Below are positions 41,367 to 50,230 of a stretch of 64,000 bases of DNA, piece after piece. The position numbers were made by a program, and so were the translations under genes. The notes below the pieces were generated by a model. It worked only from the letters and a program-made list of their open reading frames with translations, was not told where the DNA came from and did no database searches. Origin of the DNA: Bacillus infantis (GTDB lineage: Bacteria; Bacillota; Bacilli; Bacillales; Cytobacillaceae); NCBI RefSeq assembly GCF_020171945.1, contig NZ_JAIVAP010000001.1, positions 496,001 to 560,000 of the forward strand. Reading direction: 5' to 3'. The number at the start of each line of letters is the position of its first letter. Position 1 is the stretch's first letter.

Positions 41367-42966
41367 ATTGATACCGTTTTTCGTTCTGTATTTCAAAAGC
41401 CTGTTCAAGGATGTTCAATGCCTCTGCCGCTTCTTGTTCGCCTATGCTTCCCATGAAAGCTGCCTGAATCCAATTCCTTTTCAGCAGATATTCACTTTCA
41501 TAGCTGATCAGCACCCCTTTACTTTTGCAGTAATCACCTATTTTTCTGCTTGATTTAGTTTCCGGTACGAGTATTGTAATGATGCCCGGAGAGTAGCTCT
41601 CATCTCCAAGAACTTTCCACCCGTTCGCCTTCAGCCTTTCCCTTGCCTGCTTTCCAATCCTTGCTGTTTTTTCATAATCGGTGAGACTGCAAGCTTTGTT
41701 AAGCGCCTTGACGAGATTGGAAGAATGGGTATAGGGGATGCTTTCATGGTCCTGAAACATTTTCAGGTCCAAATATCTTGGTATATGACTGCCTCCAAGT
41801 ATTTTCTCCCTGTGAAAAACAATCGCCAGACCAGGATAGGATCCGAATCCTTTGCCGCTGACCGATGATGCAAGATAGACTCCCTTCAGATCAACTGGCA
41901 CAACACCTGCCGAGCTGCAGGCATCCACACATAGCTCAATCCCCCGGCGTCTGCATAGCTCCTTGAGTGAATCTATATCATATAAATAGCCTGTCGAAGT
42001 TTCACAGTGGACAGTCCAAATCCAGCTGATAGAAGGATTATCATTGATTGCCTGTTCAATTTCATTTAAATCGATCGGCTCATTCCATTCTTTTTCTATA
42101 GACTGAAATGATAGCCCCTGCCTTTTTGCATGGTCTATCAGCCGGAAGCCAAATTCCCCATTGGCAAGAATCAGCCCTCTTCCCGGAAAGCAGGAAAGCT
42201 GTGCAGCAACAACGTCATTGGAAAGGGTCCCTGTACCTACTACGACTTCTGCATGGACTGCCCCTGTCATGTGGCATAGACTGCTGCGGAGTTCATGAAG
42301 TTCTCTTTTAAACTCTTCGCTTCGGTGGGAAATGGCGGGATCTGAGAACGCCTTTTCAGCCTCCGGATGGATCGAAACCGGGCCTGGAAGCAAAGAAATC
42401 CTCTTCATCGGCTCTGTCTTTTTCGCCATCAGGCGTATAAAAGCTTTTGTCGAGCGTTCAAAATTTTCTTTCGTTAAATACATTGGCTGGAATCGAGCAC
42501 CCTCTTCCCCTGTCAAAGGGCCGAAAGGGATGAAGCCAATCCTCCGATACAGCTTCAGCTGCCGGACCGTACCGGAAATAAGGGCCATCGTGTACCCCTT
42601 CTCTAAGCAGAACTGTACAAGCCTTTCGCACAAATGGTAAAAGACACGGCTGCTTCTGTAGGCTTTCTTGATTGATAACAGACGTACCTCGCAAGCTGTT
42701 CCCTTTACGGGGAGGCAGTCTTCAAGTGACTCAAGCTTATAATCAAGAGAAAAAGGCCTTTTGGCACGAATGGCAATCATGCCAACGACTTCCTCTCCCT
42801 TTTTGGCAATCATATATGTATTTTCCTGATGAAATTTATCAATCAATTCATTTTCATCATTTTTGCTGTGCTGCGGAATTTCCTCTACAAATGTTTGATA
42901 ATTAAGCTGATGGATTTGTTCAAACTCGCTCTGTTCACTGGCAAGCTTATACGTTAAACTTTCCAC
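41353..42966 (-). CDS. Fusion of GNAT-type acyltransferase and class V aminotransferase
   Basis: A 537-residue two-domain enzyme. Residues 1-190 form an acyltransferase-like domain related to GNAT/N-acyl amino acid or LuxI-like synthases (TFVEEIPQHSKNDENELIDK, VRLLSIKKAYRSSRVFYHL, LYRRIGFIPFG). Residues 192-537 form a PLP enzyme of the PhnW/serine-glyoxylate transaminase group: RISLLPGPVSIHPE, HCETSTG (320-326), Asp in VDACSSAG (348) and PLP Lys372 in SVSGKGFGSYPG. It overlaps the LtaS-like gene by 14 bases. The fusion suggests making and acylating an amino compound, perhaps for the LtaS-like product (inference). Confidence 0.85.
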   Translation of the reverse strand: MESLTYKLASEQSEFEQIHQLNYQTFVEEIPQHSKNDENELIDKFHQENTYMIAKKGEEVVGMIAIRAKRPFSLDYKLESLEDCLPVKGTACEVRLLSIKKAYRSSRVFYHLCERLVQFCLEKGYTMALISGTVRQLKLYRRIGFIPFGPLTGEEGARFQPMYLTKENFERSTKAFIRLMAKKTEPMKRISLLPGPVSIHPEAEKAFSDPAISHRSEEFKRELHELRSSLCHMTGAVHAEVVVGTGTLSNDVVAAQLSCFPGRGLILANGEFGFRLIDHAKRQGLSFQSIEKEWNEPIDLNEIEQAINDNPSISWIWTVHCETSTGYLYDIDSLKELCRRRGIELCVDACSSAGVVPVDLKGVYLASSVSGKGFGSYPGLAIVFHREKILGGSHIPRYLDLKMFQDHESIPYTHSSNLVKALNKACSLTDYEKTARIGKQARERLKANGWKVLGDESYSPGIITILVPETKSSRKIGDYCKSKGVLISYESEYLLKRNWIQAAFMGSIGEQEAAEALNILEQAFEIQNEKRYQYETV

Positions 42967-43150
42967 AGTTAACCTCCTATGTAAGACATGATGATCCGGT
43001 TAGAATAGCTGAGCAGATAGGTTACGATAATTAGATTATAGACTACCTCGTAATACTATATATAATTTAACGAATAAAAAGAGTAAAAAGTTTCATTTTC
43101 TAACATATTTCTTCTTTTAGCCTTTCTATTAATATTGCAAACCGCGTAAT

Positions 43151-43180
43151 AAAAAAAGAACCCGCTGTAAATCTGGGTTC
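43151..43180 (-). terminator. Terminator of the 66-aa gene
   Basis: Stem GAACCC/GGGTTC, minus-strand tail of seven T. Confidence 0.8.
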
Positions 43181-43200
43181 ACGATCTTTAAGGCGGCAAT

Positions 43201-43401
43201 CTATTTTTTCCCGCCCCCGTTGTTCAGATAATTCGGCCTATACCGGTCATCATCCCTGGCAGAATACACAAAGCTTATCCCCATTGCAAATGTACCGAAC
43301 ATAAATCCAAATATATACCCGGCAGAATGGAATCCAGATACAAAGCTGACAATCGCCGCAGCAAGCAGAACCAGCAGAATAGACAAGAAAACCTTTCCCA
43401 T
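43201..43401 (-). CDS. Small membrane protein, 66 aa
   Basis: Two membrane helices (VFLSILLVLLAAAIVSFVSG and AGYIFGFMFGTFAMGISFVY) and a polar C-terminus RYRPNYLNNGGGKK. The ATG at 43401 follows GGAGGGG, which excludes a longer frame. Unknown family; last gene in a run of minus-strand genes. Confidence 0.65.
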   Translation of the reverse strand: MGKVFLSILLVLLAAAIVSFVSGFHSAGYIFGFMFGTFAMGISFVYSARDDDRYRPNYLNNGGGKK

Positions 43402-43458
43402 TCTCAGCCCCTCCTTTTCCTTAATATACCATATCATATTTTTCAATAAACTTCCTGT

Positions 43459-44034
43459 TTAAAGTGCCTTTAAGTGACCCAATTCGTTATAGTACTCAAC
43501 AAGCCACTCTTTTTCTTTGTATTTAAGGCTGCAGAAGCAGGCATTTTCAAGCTCCGTTATGCCAGAACCGATTACGCCTGAAGAAAGCAGTGACAGCAGG
43601 GCATTTATGGATGCTCCATGCGAAACAAGGATCACTCTTTTTCTGTGGTAATGCAGGCTGATTTTATCAAGCCCTTCCTTAAGCCGGGTGTTTTGGGCCT
43701 CTCTGCTTTCCATTTCCGGATAATCCCTGTCTGGAAAAAGAGCGTGCCGCTCATCAGCTGTAAGACCTTCGGCTCTTCCAAAACTTCTTTCAATGAATTC
43801 ATCCATGATCACCAAAGGCTTCTTAAGCTTTCCGTTGATGATTTCCGCAGTCTGCCTGGCCCTTAAAAGGGGACTTGAAATGATAATATCCCAATTTTCA
43901 TTGGCGAGACGATCCCTGCATGCTGCTGCCTGTCGGACACCCATCTCGTTTAACTCAATATCAGTCCTTCCCTGGATTTTGCCTTCAGCATTCCAGTCAG
44001 TCTGGCCATGGCGTACAAGGCAGATGTCAGTCAT
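43459..44034 (-). CDS. Histidine phosphatase family protein
   Basis: A 191-residue phosphoglycerate-mutase-like phosphatase. The phospho-His motif is LVRHGQTDWN (His at about 9), the second Arg in SSPLLRARQTAEII (about 60), Glu in FIERSFGRAEG, and the second catalytic His in VILVSHGASI (about 143). Substrate unknown (small phosphoesters). The ATG at 44034 follows GGAGG and overlaps the stop of the acetyltransferase gene upstream by eight bases. Confidence 0.9.
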   Translation of the reverse strand: MTDICLVRHGQTDWNAEGKIQGRTDIELNEMGVRQAAACRDRLANENWDIIISSPLLRARQTAEIINGKLKKPLVIMDEFIERSFGRAEGLTADERHALFPDRDYPEMESREAQNTRLKEGLDKISLHYHRKRVILVSHGASINALLSLLSSGVIGSGITELENACFCSLKYKEKEWLVEYYNELGHLKAL

Positions 44035-44599
44035 GTTCACTGCCTCCTGCAATTGAAGAGCACCTGTTTTGAGCGAGTCTCTTCCCCATAATAACGTAGG
44101 CAGTTCCCATCTGGTCAGGAAAAAAGGATTCCTTTACTGCTGTCCACCCAAGTGAGCGATACAATTGCCGGGCGGCAAAGTTATCATATTGTGTAGTAAG
44201 GATAGCTGTCTTATTTGATACTTTCTCCAGAAGGTTTTGTTCAAGAAGGCGGCCGATCCCCTGCTTTCTGCTGTCCGGATGCACGGCCAACTCCACCAGT
44301 TCAAAACAATCCTCCAGCCAGGTTAGTGTCTCTTTTTCCGAAAGCTCCCTTTCAATCAGTCCCCTGTAGTATTGACCTTCCAGTGAGTTGTAGCCATATG
44401 CGAACCCTGCCAATCTGGAATCACCCTCTAAAGCCATATACCCCTGGAAGCCGCCATAGCTTCCATGCCGTTTCAGTCTATTAAAAAAAGAGTCATCCTC
44501 TTTATTCCAGACCAGGTTATAGAGGTTTGCAGCTTCGACCAGGCTTCCTTCTTTGTTTTCCATTTTTTTCAGATAAAATTTCTGCTTATTAACATTCAT
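44027..44599 (-). CDS. GNAT family N-acetyltransferase
   Basis: A 190-residue acetyltransferase. The acetyl-CoA loop is VHPDSRKQGIGRLLEQNLLE (about residues 110-130) with the preceding strand FELVELAV, and the C-terminal NFAARQLYRSLGW. Substrate unknown. A strong GGGAGG site precedes the ATG. Translationally coupled to the phosphatase downstream. Confidence 0.88.
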   Translation of the reverse strand: MNVNKQKFYLKKMENKEGSLVEAANLYNLVWNKEDDSFFNRLKRHGSYGGFQGYMALEGDSRLAGFAYGYNSLEGQYYRGLIERELSEKETLTWLEDCFELVELAVHPDSRKQGIGRLLEQNLLEKVSNKTAILTTQYDNFAARQLYRSLGWTAVKESFFPDQMGTAYVIMGKRLAQNRCSSIAGGSEHD

Positions 44600-44646
44600 G
44601 ACTAATCCTCCCTCCCCTCATAAAAGCAGACACCCGTGCCAGCATC

Positions 44647-45117
44647 CTAATTTTTTGAAAAATATTCCATAGGCTCACTGCAATGTTTATAACCGTTCCT
44701 TCTATAAAACTCGATCCCTTCCTCACTCGGCCAGACGATGACGAATTCGTAATGATTTTCTTCTATCCACTCATTAATGGCCGTGATCAGCCTGCTTCCA
44801 ATTCCTTTTCCGCGGTATCCTGGCACAGTATAGACATTGGTCATATAGGCGAAAGGATATGTAATTCGTCCAGGTCTTGGCACCTTTTGGATTCTTTCCA
44901 AGTATATATGTGATATTATTTTTCCCTGTTCTTCCGCAATCCAGATATACCATTGGCTTCCTCCAACAGCTTCCTCCAGAAATGTTCTGCATTCTTTCTG
45001 AAATTCCGGATAATCTTTTTCCGAAAAATTCCCCTCCTCATAATCTTCGAGCGTAAAGTCCCATCTCATTCTAATCAGCTGATCTATATCCTTTTTTTCT
45101 GCAAGCCTTATTTGCAT
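44647..45117 (-). CDS. GNAT family N-acetyltransferase
   Basis: A 156-residue acetyltransferase. It begins with IRLAEKKDIDQLIRMRWDF, has the acetyl-CoA loop VPGYRGKGIGSRLITAINEW (about 97-116) and ends FYRRNGYKHCSEPMEYF. Substrate unknown. GGAGG precedes the ATG. It lies 47 bp upstream of the other acetyltransferase and probably heads the same operon. Confidence 0.9.
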   Translation of the reverse strand: MQIRLAEKKDIDQLIRMRWDFTLEDYEEGNFSEKDYPEFQKECRTFLEEAVGGSQWYIWIAEEQGKIISHIYLERIQKVPRPGRITYPFAYMTNVYTVPGYRGKGIGSRLITAINEWIEENHYEFVIVWPSEEGIEFYRRNGYKHCSEPMEYFSKN

Positions 45118-45261
45118 TTTATAGCCTCCATATTTTCATTGAATACTGCTTCTTCGTCCGGCAGTATTGTTCCTTTATTTTAAAAAATACAGTGAATATT
45201 GGCAATTTTGTGCTAAAATAAATTCCATTCAAAAAATCTTATATAAAAAGGAGGCAAAAAA

Positions 45262-45741
45262 ATGATCCATTTTTTCAACTATAACTGGCAGGTCAGGGAT
45301 GAGTGGTTCCAATGGTGTGAGCAGCTGGAAGAGGATGAACTGCATAAGAAGCGGAGGGGCGGAGCCGGGAGCATACTTCATACACTGCTGCACATATCGG
45401 ACGTAGAGTACAGCTGGATCCGTGCTATCCAAGGTCTGGGCGATACCATCGTTGATTTTGAAGAATATCGCAGTCTGACTGAGGCCAAGCAGCTCTCCGA
45501 CTCTTTCCGGAGGAATATCAGAAGCTATTTTGCCAAGGGTCTGATAGAAGCGCCTGATTTTATCGTTTCCGTTCCATGGGATGATGACATTTTTAGCAAA
45601 AACGAAATCCTCCATCATATCATTGCACATGAGATCCATCATATTGGCCAGCTATCTGTATGGGCACGGGAACTGGGACTTGCGCCGGTGAGTGCGAATT
45701 TATTAGGCAGGGACTTGAAAACTGCCAGTTTCATAGACTAA
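45262..45741 (+). CDS. DinB family protein
   Basis: A 159-residue four-helix bundle. The metal histidines are in ILHTLLHISDVEYSW (about 40-44) and HEIHHIGQLSVWARELG (about 124-128), the classical DinB arrangement. It belongs to the YizA/DinB thiol-transferase-like group; substrate unknown. AAAGGAGG precedes the ATG. It is a second DinB protein in this window, different in layout from the one at 4577-5128. Confidence 0.88.
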   Translation: MIHFFNYNWQVRDEWFQWCEQLEEDELHKKRRGGAGSILHTLLHISDVEYSWIRAIQGLGDTIVDFEEYRSLTEAKQLSDSFRRNIRSYFAKGLIEAPDFIVSVPWDDDIFSKNEILHHIIAHEIHHIGQLSVWARELGLAPVSANLLGRDLKTASFID

Positions 45742-45821
45742 ATCTGCCAAATAACCATGACCTCTCTTTTTTACGTTTTAAAAAGAGAAAGGGTTTCTTT
45801 TTCAGAAAAATATTTTCATAT

Positions 45822-46025
45822 TTATCGTTCCTCATCAATTCTGTGTCTGAAAGCAAATAAACGCCCCTGCAGGCGTTTATCACTCTCGGCTGGATCGCTC
45901 GTCATTTCACTGATCATGTTTCTGACATCCTCAATCATACTGTTGAAGGTTTGATCTACTGTGTCCAAAAGGGTGTTTTGACCTCTTTCCGCCGGCACGC
46001 CTGCTTGTTTTTCTTGTTTGTGCAT
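45822..46025 (-). CDS. Hypothetical protein, 67 aa
   Basis: A polar helical protein with a middle helix TVDQTFNSMIEDVRNMISEM. The ATG at 46025 follows GGGAGGTG. Near the 3' end, the coding sequence contains an inverted repeat (AAACGCC/GGCGTTT, 45858-45877), which might be an early terminator or coincidence. Unknown family. The 340 bp between it and the Bcr/CflA start show nothing else I can name. Confidence 0.6.
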   Translation of the reverse strand: MHKQEKQAGVPAERGQNTLLDTVDQTFNSMIEDVRNMISEMTSDPAESDKRLQGRLFAFRHRIDEER

Positions 46026-46365
46026 GTATATCACCTCCCAACCATAGGATGTGTCAAAAAAAGCACCATAATGCACGGGAAAAATTCAGGGTGCCAAACT
46101 TCTGTTCATTTAAATAAGAGGCATTTGTCAGCATCATTATAGGCACTCTATGTATGACTTTCTTAAAGATTATATTTTTCTTATATTTAGGATCCTGGCT
46201 TGATTCAGCCTCCGCATTCTCACTTCGTTTTTACCATCTTCATTAGTTTTTACAGTGATTAAATCCAATCTATCATTCTCTGCTGGACATACCCCGCCCT
46301 GCTGGCGTATACTAGGCATATTTATGCAAGAAATAGCAGATTGCTGGAAAGAAAGGTTTGAGATC

Positions 46366-47589
46366 ATGCTTCAAAATCCAACAGGGAGAGAAAGGCTTGC
46401 CCTGGCTTTTCTCCTTAGTTCATTAGGAATCTTAGGGCCGTTCAACATCGATATGTACTTACCGAGCTTTCCGGATATCGGCAGAGACCTGGATGCCTCT
46501 GCTTCCCTTGTACAGCTCAGCTTGACCGCCTGTCTGATGGGGCTCGCTGCCGGCCAGATGATCGTCGGGCCCATCAGTGATGCACAAGGCAGGAGGAAAC
46601 CGCTTCTGATAGGGATTTCCCTCTTTAGCATTGCCTCATTATTCTGTGCTCTTGCCCCAAATATCACTACTTTTGTAGCTGCCCGTTTTTTTCAGGGGCT
46701 AACCGCTTCAGCGGGCATTGTCCTGTCGCGGGCAGTCGTGAGGGATGTGTTCAGCGGTACAGAGCTGACGAAGTTTTTCTCCTTATTAATGGTGATAAAT
46801 GCTACCGCTCCGATGATTGCGCCTATGACCGGCGGCGCACTCCTTTTACTGCCATTCGCCAGCTGGCATACCATTTTTTACTTTTTATGTGCGCTTGGAC
46901 TGGCTATCGTCACAATCATTTCCATACGCCTGCCTGAGACGCTTCCTGCTGAAAAACGCATTCCCAGCAGCCTGGGAGGCACAGTCAAGGCCATGGGCGG
47001 CTTGTTTAAGGACCGCTCTTTCATTGGATATGCCCTGATTGTCGGTTTTGTACATGGAGGAAGCTTTGCCTATGTATCCGGTACACCATTTGTTTACCAG
47101 GGAATATACGGCGTCTCTCCCCAGGTATTCAGCATTCTGTTCGGAATCAATGGGATTGCCATCATCACCGGGAGTTTTCTGATCGGCCGCCTCGCCGGCA
47201 TTGTACCAGAAAGGGCCCTGCTTCGGACAGCCGTCTGCATCGCTGTCAGCGCGACTGCATTATTGCTCACTATGACCATCATTAAAGGGCCGCTGTTTAT
47301 GCTGGTCATCCCTATCTTCATTTATATGACGTCCATAGGTATGATCCTTACCAGCTCCTTTACGCTGGCATTGAAAAATCAGGGGCACCGCGCAGGGAGC
47401 GCGAGCGCCGTCATTGGCATGATGCCGCTCCTCTTGGGCAGCCTCGTTTCCCCTCTTGTCGGAATCAATGAAGCATCCGCCGTACCGATGGGAAGCATTT
47501 TATTCACCACTTCCTTCATCGGGTTCATTCTGTTCTTCACATTAACGAAAGAAAAACAGTCCAATTTAAAGCTTAATCCGGAGGGGTGA
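46366..47589 (+). CDS. Bcr/CflA family multidrug efflux MFS transporter
   Basis: A 407-residue, twelve-helix proton antiporter. The Bcr/CflA pattern is clear: GPFNIDMYLPSFPDIGRDL at the N-terminus, AGQMIVGPISDAQGRRKPLL (motif A, about 65-85) and SRAVVRDVF (about 120). It exports drugs such as bicyclomycin or chloramphenicol in relatives. The ATG at 46366 follows AAAGG. Open frame continues upstream but without a site. Its terminator overlaps the stop. Confidence 0.9.
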   Translation: MLQNPTGRERLALAFLLSSLGILGPFNIDMYLPSFPDIGRDLDASASLVQLSLTACLMGLAAGQMIVGPISDAQGRRKPLLIGISLFSIASLFCALAPNITTFVAARFFQGLTASAGIVLSRAVVRDVFSGTELTKFFSLLMVINATAPMIAPMTGGALLLLPFASWHTIFYFLCALGLAIVTIISIRLPETLPAEKRIPSSLGGTVKAMGGLFKDRSFIGYALIVGFVHGGSFAYVSGTPFVYQGIYGVSPQVFSILFGINGIAIITGSFLIGRLAGIVPERALLRTAVCIAVSATALLLTMTIIKGPLFMLVIPIFIYMTSIGMILTSSFTLALKNQGHRAGSASAVIGMMPLLLGSLVSPLVGINEASAVPMGSILFTTSFIGFILFFTLTKEKQSNLKLNPEG

Positions 47590-47606
47590 ATCCCTCCTTT
47601 TTTTTA
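47580..47606 (+). terminator. Terminator of the Bcr/CflA gene
   Basis: Stem GGAGGG/CCCTCC and a run of nine T. The stop codon lies in the loop. Confidence 0.85.
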
Positions 47607-47675
47607 ATTTTGCTGGTGTTCCATTTTAAAGATGCCCCTTCAATTTTTACTCATATAAATGCTTCTGCAGAGGAA

Positions 47676-47780
47676 TTCTACATAAATTGTTAACTTTTCT
47701 ACAATAAAAAGAAATGATTCTACATAAAAAAGAGAGAATTCTACATTAATTTGAAGTTATTCTGCCAAAAATACATATTT
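47676..47780 (+). repeat. 21-bp periodic TTCTACA repeat
   Basis: The motif TTCTACA recurs at 47676, 47697, 47718 and 47739, then as TTCTGCC at 47760, always 21 bp apart, with AT-rich sequence between. A further TTCTGCA lies at 47663. It occupies the 305-bp gap between the Bcr/CflA gene and the DUF421 gene. The spacing equals two helical turns, so the motifs lie on one face of the DNA. Confidence 0.85.
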
Positions 47781-47894
47781 TCCCAAAAACATACCGCTTA
47801 GAATGCCACATGCCCGTCTGTACAGCAAGAATGAATATATTCATGTTGAACTGCAGATGACTATGTTAAAAGGTTTTTCTGAAGGGTGATGTAA

Positions 47895-48512
47895 ATGGAT
47901 TTGAATTGGATATGGAAATCGATATTGATCGTATTGGCAGGCACCCTGCTGCTCAGGATCGCCGGCAGAAAATCAATATCCCAAATGACACTTGCCCAGA
48001 CTGTAATCATGATTGGAATAGGCTCCTTATTGATACAGCCGCTCGCCGGAAAAAATATTTGGACAACAATCATTGTGGGAGCAATTCTTGTAGTAACCCT
48101 GGTAGTCATGGAGCTTTTACAGGTAAAGTTTGATAAAGTGGAGAAATTCATTACCGGAAGAGCAAAAGTATTGATCAACAATGGGAAACTTGATGAGAAA
48201 GGCCTTAAAAAGGTTAGATTGACGGTTGACCAGCTGGAGATGAAACTCAGGCAGAACAATGTGTCCAGCCTGCAGGATGTAAAATGGGCAACATTAGAGC
48301 CTAACGGGCAAATTGGATTCGAGCTGAAGGAAGAAGCAAAGCCTGCATTAAAAAAAGATCTACAAATGCTTCAGCAGCAAATGAACCAAATGATTATGCT
48401 CCTGAAAGGGAGTGCAGTACCTATGCCTCCCAATGACTCATCTAAGCAGGATCTATTTACAGAAGTGGCGAGAAAATCCCATACTACAGAGCCGCCAAAG
48501 CATCTTCAGTAG
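47895..48512 (+). CDS. DUF421 membrane protein (YetF-like)
   Basis: A 205-residue protein. Three N-terminal helices are followed by a cytoplasmic domain with the DUF421 pattern LLRIAGRKSISQMTLAQTVI (about 19-38) and FITGRAKVLINNGKLDEKGL (about 85-104). The tail is Gln-rich (MLQQQMNQMIMLL). Function unknown; relatives are induced in spores or stress. AAGGGTG precedes the ATG. The next gene starts directly after its stop. Confidence 0.88.
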   Translation: MDLNWIWKSILIVLAGTLLLRIAGRKSISQMTLAQTVIMIGIGSLLIQPLAGKNIWTTIIVGAILVVTLVVMELLQVKFDKVEKFITGRAKVLINNGKLDEKGLKKVRLTVDQLEMKLRQNNVSSLQDVKWATLEPNGQIGFELKEEAKPALKKDLQMLQQQMNQMIMLLKGSAVPMPPNDSSKQDLFTEVARKSHTTEPPKHLQ

Positions 48513-49073
48513 ATGGCGGCTAAAAATAGGCTTATAGTTATTCTTTCAACTGTTTATGTGGTCTTTTTTGCGGCCTTATGTATTTTTTATCTTTTTAAAG
48601 ACGATTCCTCCCGCTGGCAGGTAGCTCTCGGAGGAATCATCGTAAGCGCACTTCCCTTATTACTGATTTTATTAAAAAAACCGTTCCCGACCGCCCTGGT
48701 CTTCGGCTATTTTTTGTTCGTATTCTGCTCCATCTATCTGGGGTCGATCAAGAGCTTCTATCTCAAATATGCCTGGTGGGATAGCACGCTTCACCTTTAT
48801 AAAGGAATCTTTGCGGGCATAGCTGCCGTCTTTATCTTTAAGGTATTATCCGGGGGAAAAGGAAATTCCCGCTCACTTTTATTCCTTTTCAGCTTTTCCT
48901 TGTCTGCTGCAGCCAGCATCCTCTGGGAAATCTATGAGTTTGCCGGCGACCAGCTTATCACGGAAACGATGCAGCGCGGCGGAAATAAAGATACCATGAT
49001 AGATCTCATTGCCGGCACTTCAGGTGCATTATTAGCAGGAATATACAATATCTTGAGGTTCAGGAAACTATAA
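48513..49073 (+). CDS. YjdF/DUF2238-like membrane protein
   Basis: A 186-residue protein with six membrane helices. The conserved acidic and aromatic motifs of the DUF2238 type are visible: KYAWWDSTLHLYKGIFAG (about 85-103), ILWEIYEFAGDQ (about 137-148) and KDTMIDLIAGTSGALL (about 158-173). Its ATG directly follows the DUF421 stop without a ribosome site of its own, so translation is coupled. Confidence 0.75.
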   Translation: MAAKNRLIVILSTVYVVFFAALCIFYLFKDDSSRWQVALGGIIVSALPLLLILLKKPFPTALVFGYFLFVFCSIYLGSIKSFYLKYAWWDSTLHLYKGIFAGIAAVFIFKVLSGGKGNSRSLLFLFSFSLSAAASILWEIYEFAGDQLITETMQRGGNKDTMIDLIAGTSGALLAGIYNILRFRKL

Positions 49074-49099
49074 CGGCCGGCTCCAGAAGGAACCGGCCG
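49074..49099. terminator. Shared terminator between convergent genes
   Basis: Stem CGGCCGGCTCC/GGAACCGGCCG with a 4-base loop. It lies between the DUF2238-like gene and the convergent aldo/keto reductase, but neither side has a long T-run. Confidence 0.7.
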
Positions 49100-49104
49100 A
49101 AAAT

Positions 49105-50097
49105 TCAGCTTTTTAGTATATCTTCGATGCTGTTAAGCTCTTCGGCAGTAAATTCCAGATTATTCAGTGCAGCGACATTTTCTTCAATCTGTGAAACCCT
49201 GCTTGCACCGATCAAAGCAGATGTTACTCTCCCACCGCGAAGGACCCAAGCAAGAGACATTTGTGCAAGGCTCTGTCCGCGTTCGGATGCTAGTTCATGC
49301 AGCTTCCTGACTTTTTCAATTGTCTGCTCTGTTACCTGGTCCCCTTGAAGCGCACCGGTCTTGCTGGCAGCCCTGCTGTCCTCGGGTATCCCGCTGATAT
49401 ACTTATTCGTCAAAAGCCCCTGAGCGAGCGGACAGAAGGCGATTGATCCCACACCATTCTCCTCCAGTACATCCTGTAGGCCGTCCTCAATCCAGCGGTT
49501 CAGCATAGAGTAGCTTGGCTGGTGGATGACGAGCGGCGTCCCGAGCCTGTTCATGATTTTCACTGCTTCTTCTGTCTGTTCTGCGGAATAGCTGCTGATA
49601 CCGACATATAAAGCTTTTCCCTGCCTTACAATAGAATCCAAAGCACCCATTGTTTCCTCTAAAGGTGTATCCGGGTCAGGGCGATGAGAGTAGAAAATAT
49701 CCACATAATCCAGCCCCATCCGCTTTAGGCTCTGATCAAGGCTAGAGATGAGGTACTTCCTGCTTCCCCACTCCCCATATGGCCCAGGCCACATATAATA
49801 GCCAGCCTTCGTTGAAATGATCATTTCATCCCTGTAAGGAGCAAAGTCGGACTTCATCATCCTGCCGAACATTTCTTCAGCCGAGCCTGCTGGAGGACCG
49901 TAGTTATTAGCCAGGTCGAAATGAGTGATGCCAAGGTCAAATGCACGCCTGAGCATCTGCCTCCCATTTTCATATGTATCTGTTCCGCCGAAATTATGCC
50001 ACAACCCAAGGGAAATGGCCGGGAGCCGGAGTCCTGAGCGTCCGCTCCGATTGTATTTCATAGAATTATAGCGTTTTTCATCTGCAAGGTACACCAT
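49105..50097 (-). CDS. Aldo/keto reductase, L-glyceraldehyde 3-phosphate reductase (YghZ/Gpr) type
   Basis: A 330-residue AKR14-like enzyme. Motifs: ITHFDLANNYGPPAGSAEEM (about 53-72, Asp and Tyr), ISTKAGYYMWPGPYGEWGSR (about 95-114, Lys) and DIFYSHRPDPDTP (about 134). These enzymes reduce L-glyceraldehyde 3-phosphate or methylglyoxal with NADPH. The ATG at 50097 follows AAAGGAGG. A cre-like site lies upstream. Confidence 0.9.
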   Translation of the reverse strand: MVYLADEKRYNSMKYNRSGRSGLRLPAISLGLWHNFGGTDTYENGRQMLRRAFDLGITHFDLANNYGPPAGSAEEMFGRMMKSDFAPYRDEMIISTKAGYYMWPGPYGEWGSRKYLISSLDQSLKRMGLDYVDIFYSHRPDPDTPLEETMGALDSIVRQGKALYVGISSYSAEQTEEAVKIMNRLGTPLVIHQPSYSMLNRWIEDGLQDVLEENGVGSIAFCPLAQGLLTNKYISGIPEDSRAASKTGALQGDQVTEQTIEKVRKLHELASERGQSLAQMSLAWVLRGGRVTSALIGASRVSQIEENVAALNNLEFTAEELNSIEDILKS

Positions 50098-50139
50098 CAA
50101 TCTTCCTCCTTTAAGCAATACTGGCAGTTCATTATCATA

Positions 50140-50153
50140 TTAAACGCTTTCAC
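50140..50153. promoter_or_regulatory. Cre-like (CcpA) site upstream of the aldo/keto reductase
   Basis: On the minus strand, TGAAAGCGTTTAAT agrees with the CcpA consensus in 11-12 of 14 positions. It lies about 45 bp before the start codon. Confidence 0.5.
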
Positions 50154-50201
50154 AGCGCTTCACAAAAAAACTGCCCGTGCCGATTTTTTTAAAATGAAAA
50201 A

Positions 50202-50230
50202 ATAAAGATTAGCCGGAAACTAATCTTTAT
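50202..50230 (-). terminator. Terminator of the ROK kinase gene
   Basis: An 11-bp stem ATAAAGATTAG/CTAATCTTTAT, 7-base loop, minus-strand T-run. It overlaps the stop codon. Confidence 0.85.

Noticed and set aside
43020-43080. Promoter of the fusion/LtaS-like operon
   Set aside because: A TATAAT-like -10 is present on the minus strand but no acceptable -35 at 16-18 bp; left unannotated.
45855-45880. Inverted repeat AAACGCC/GGCGTTT as terminator
   Set aside because: It lies inside the 67-aa coding region and has no clean T-run on either strand.
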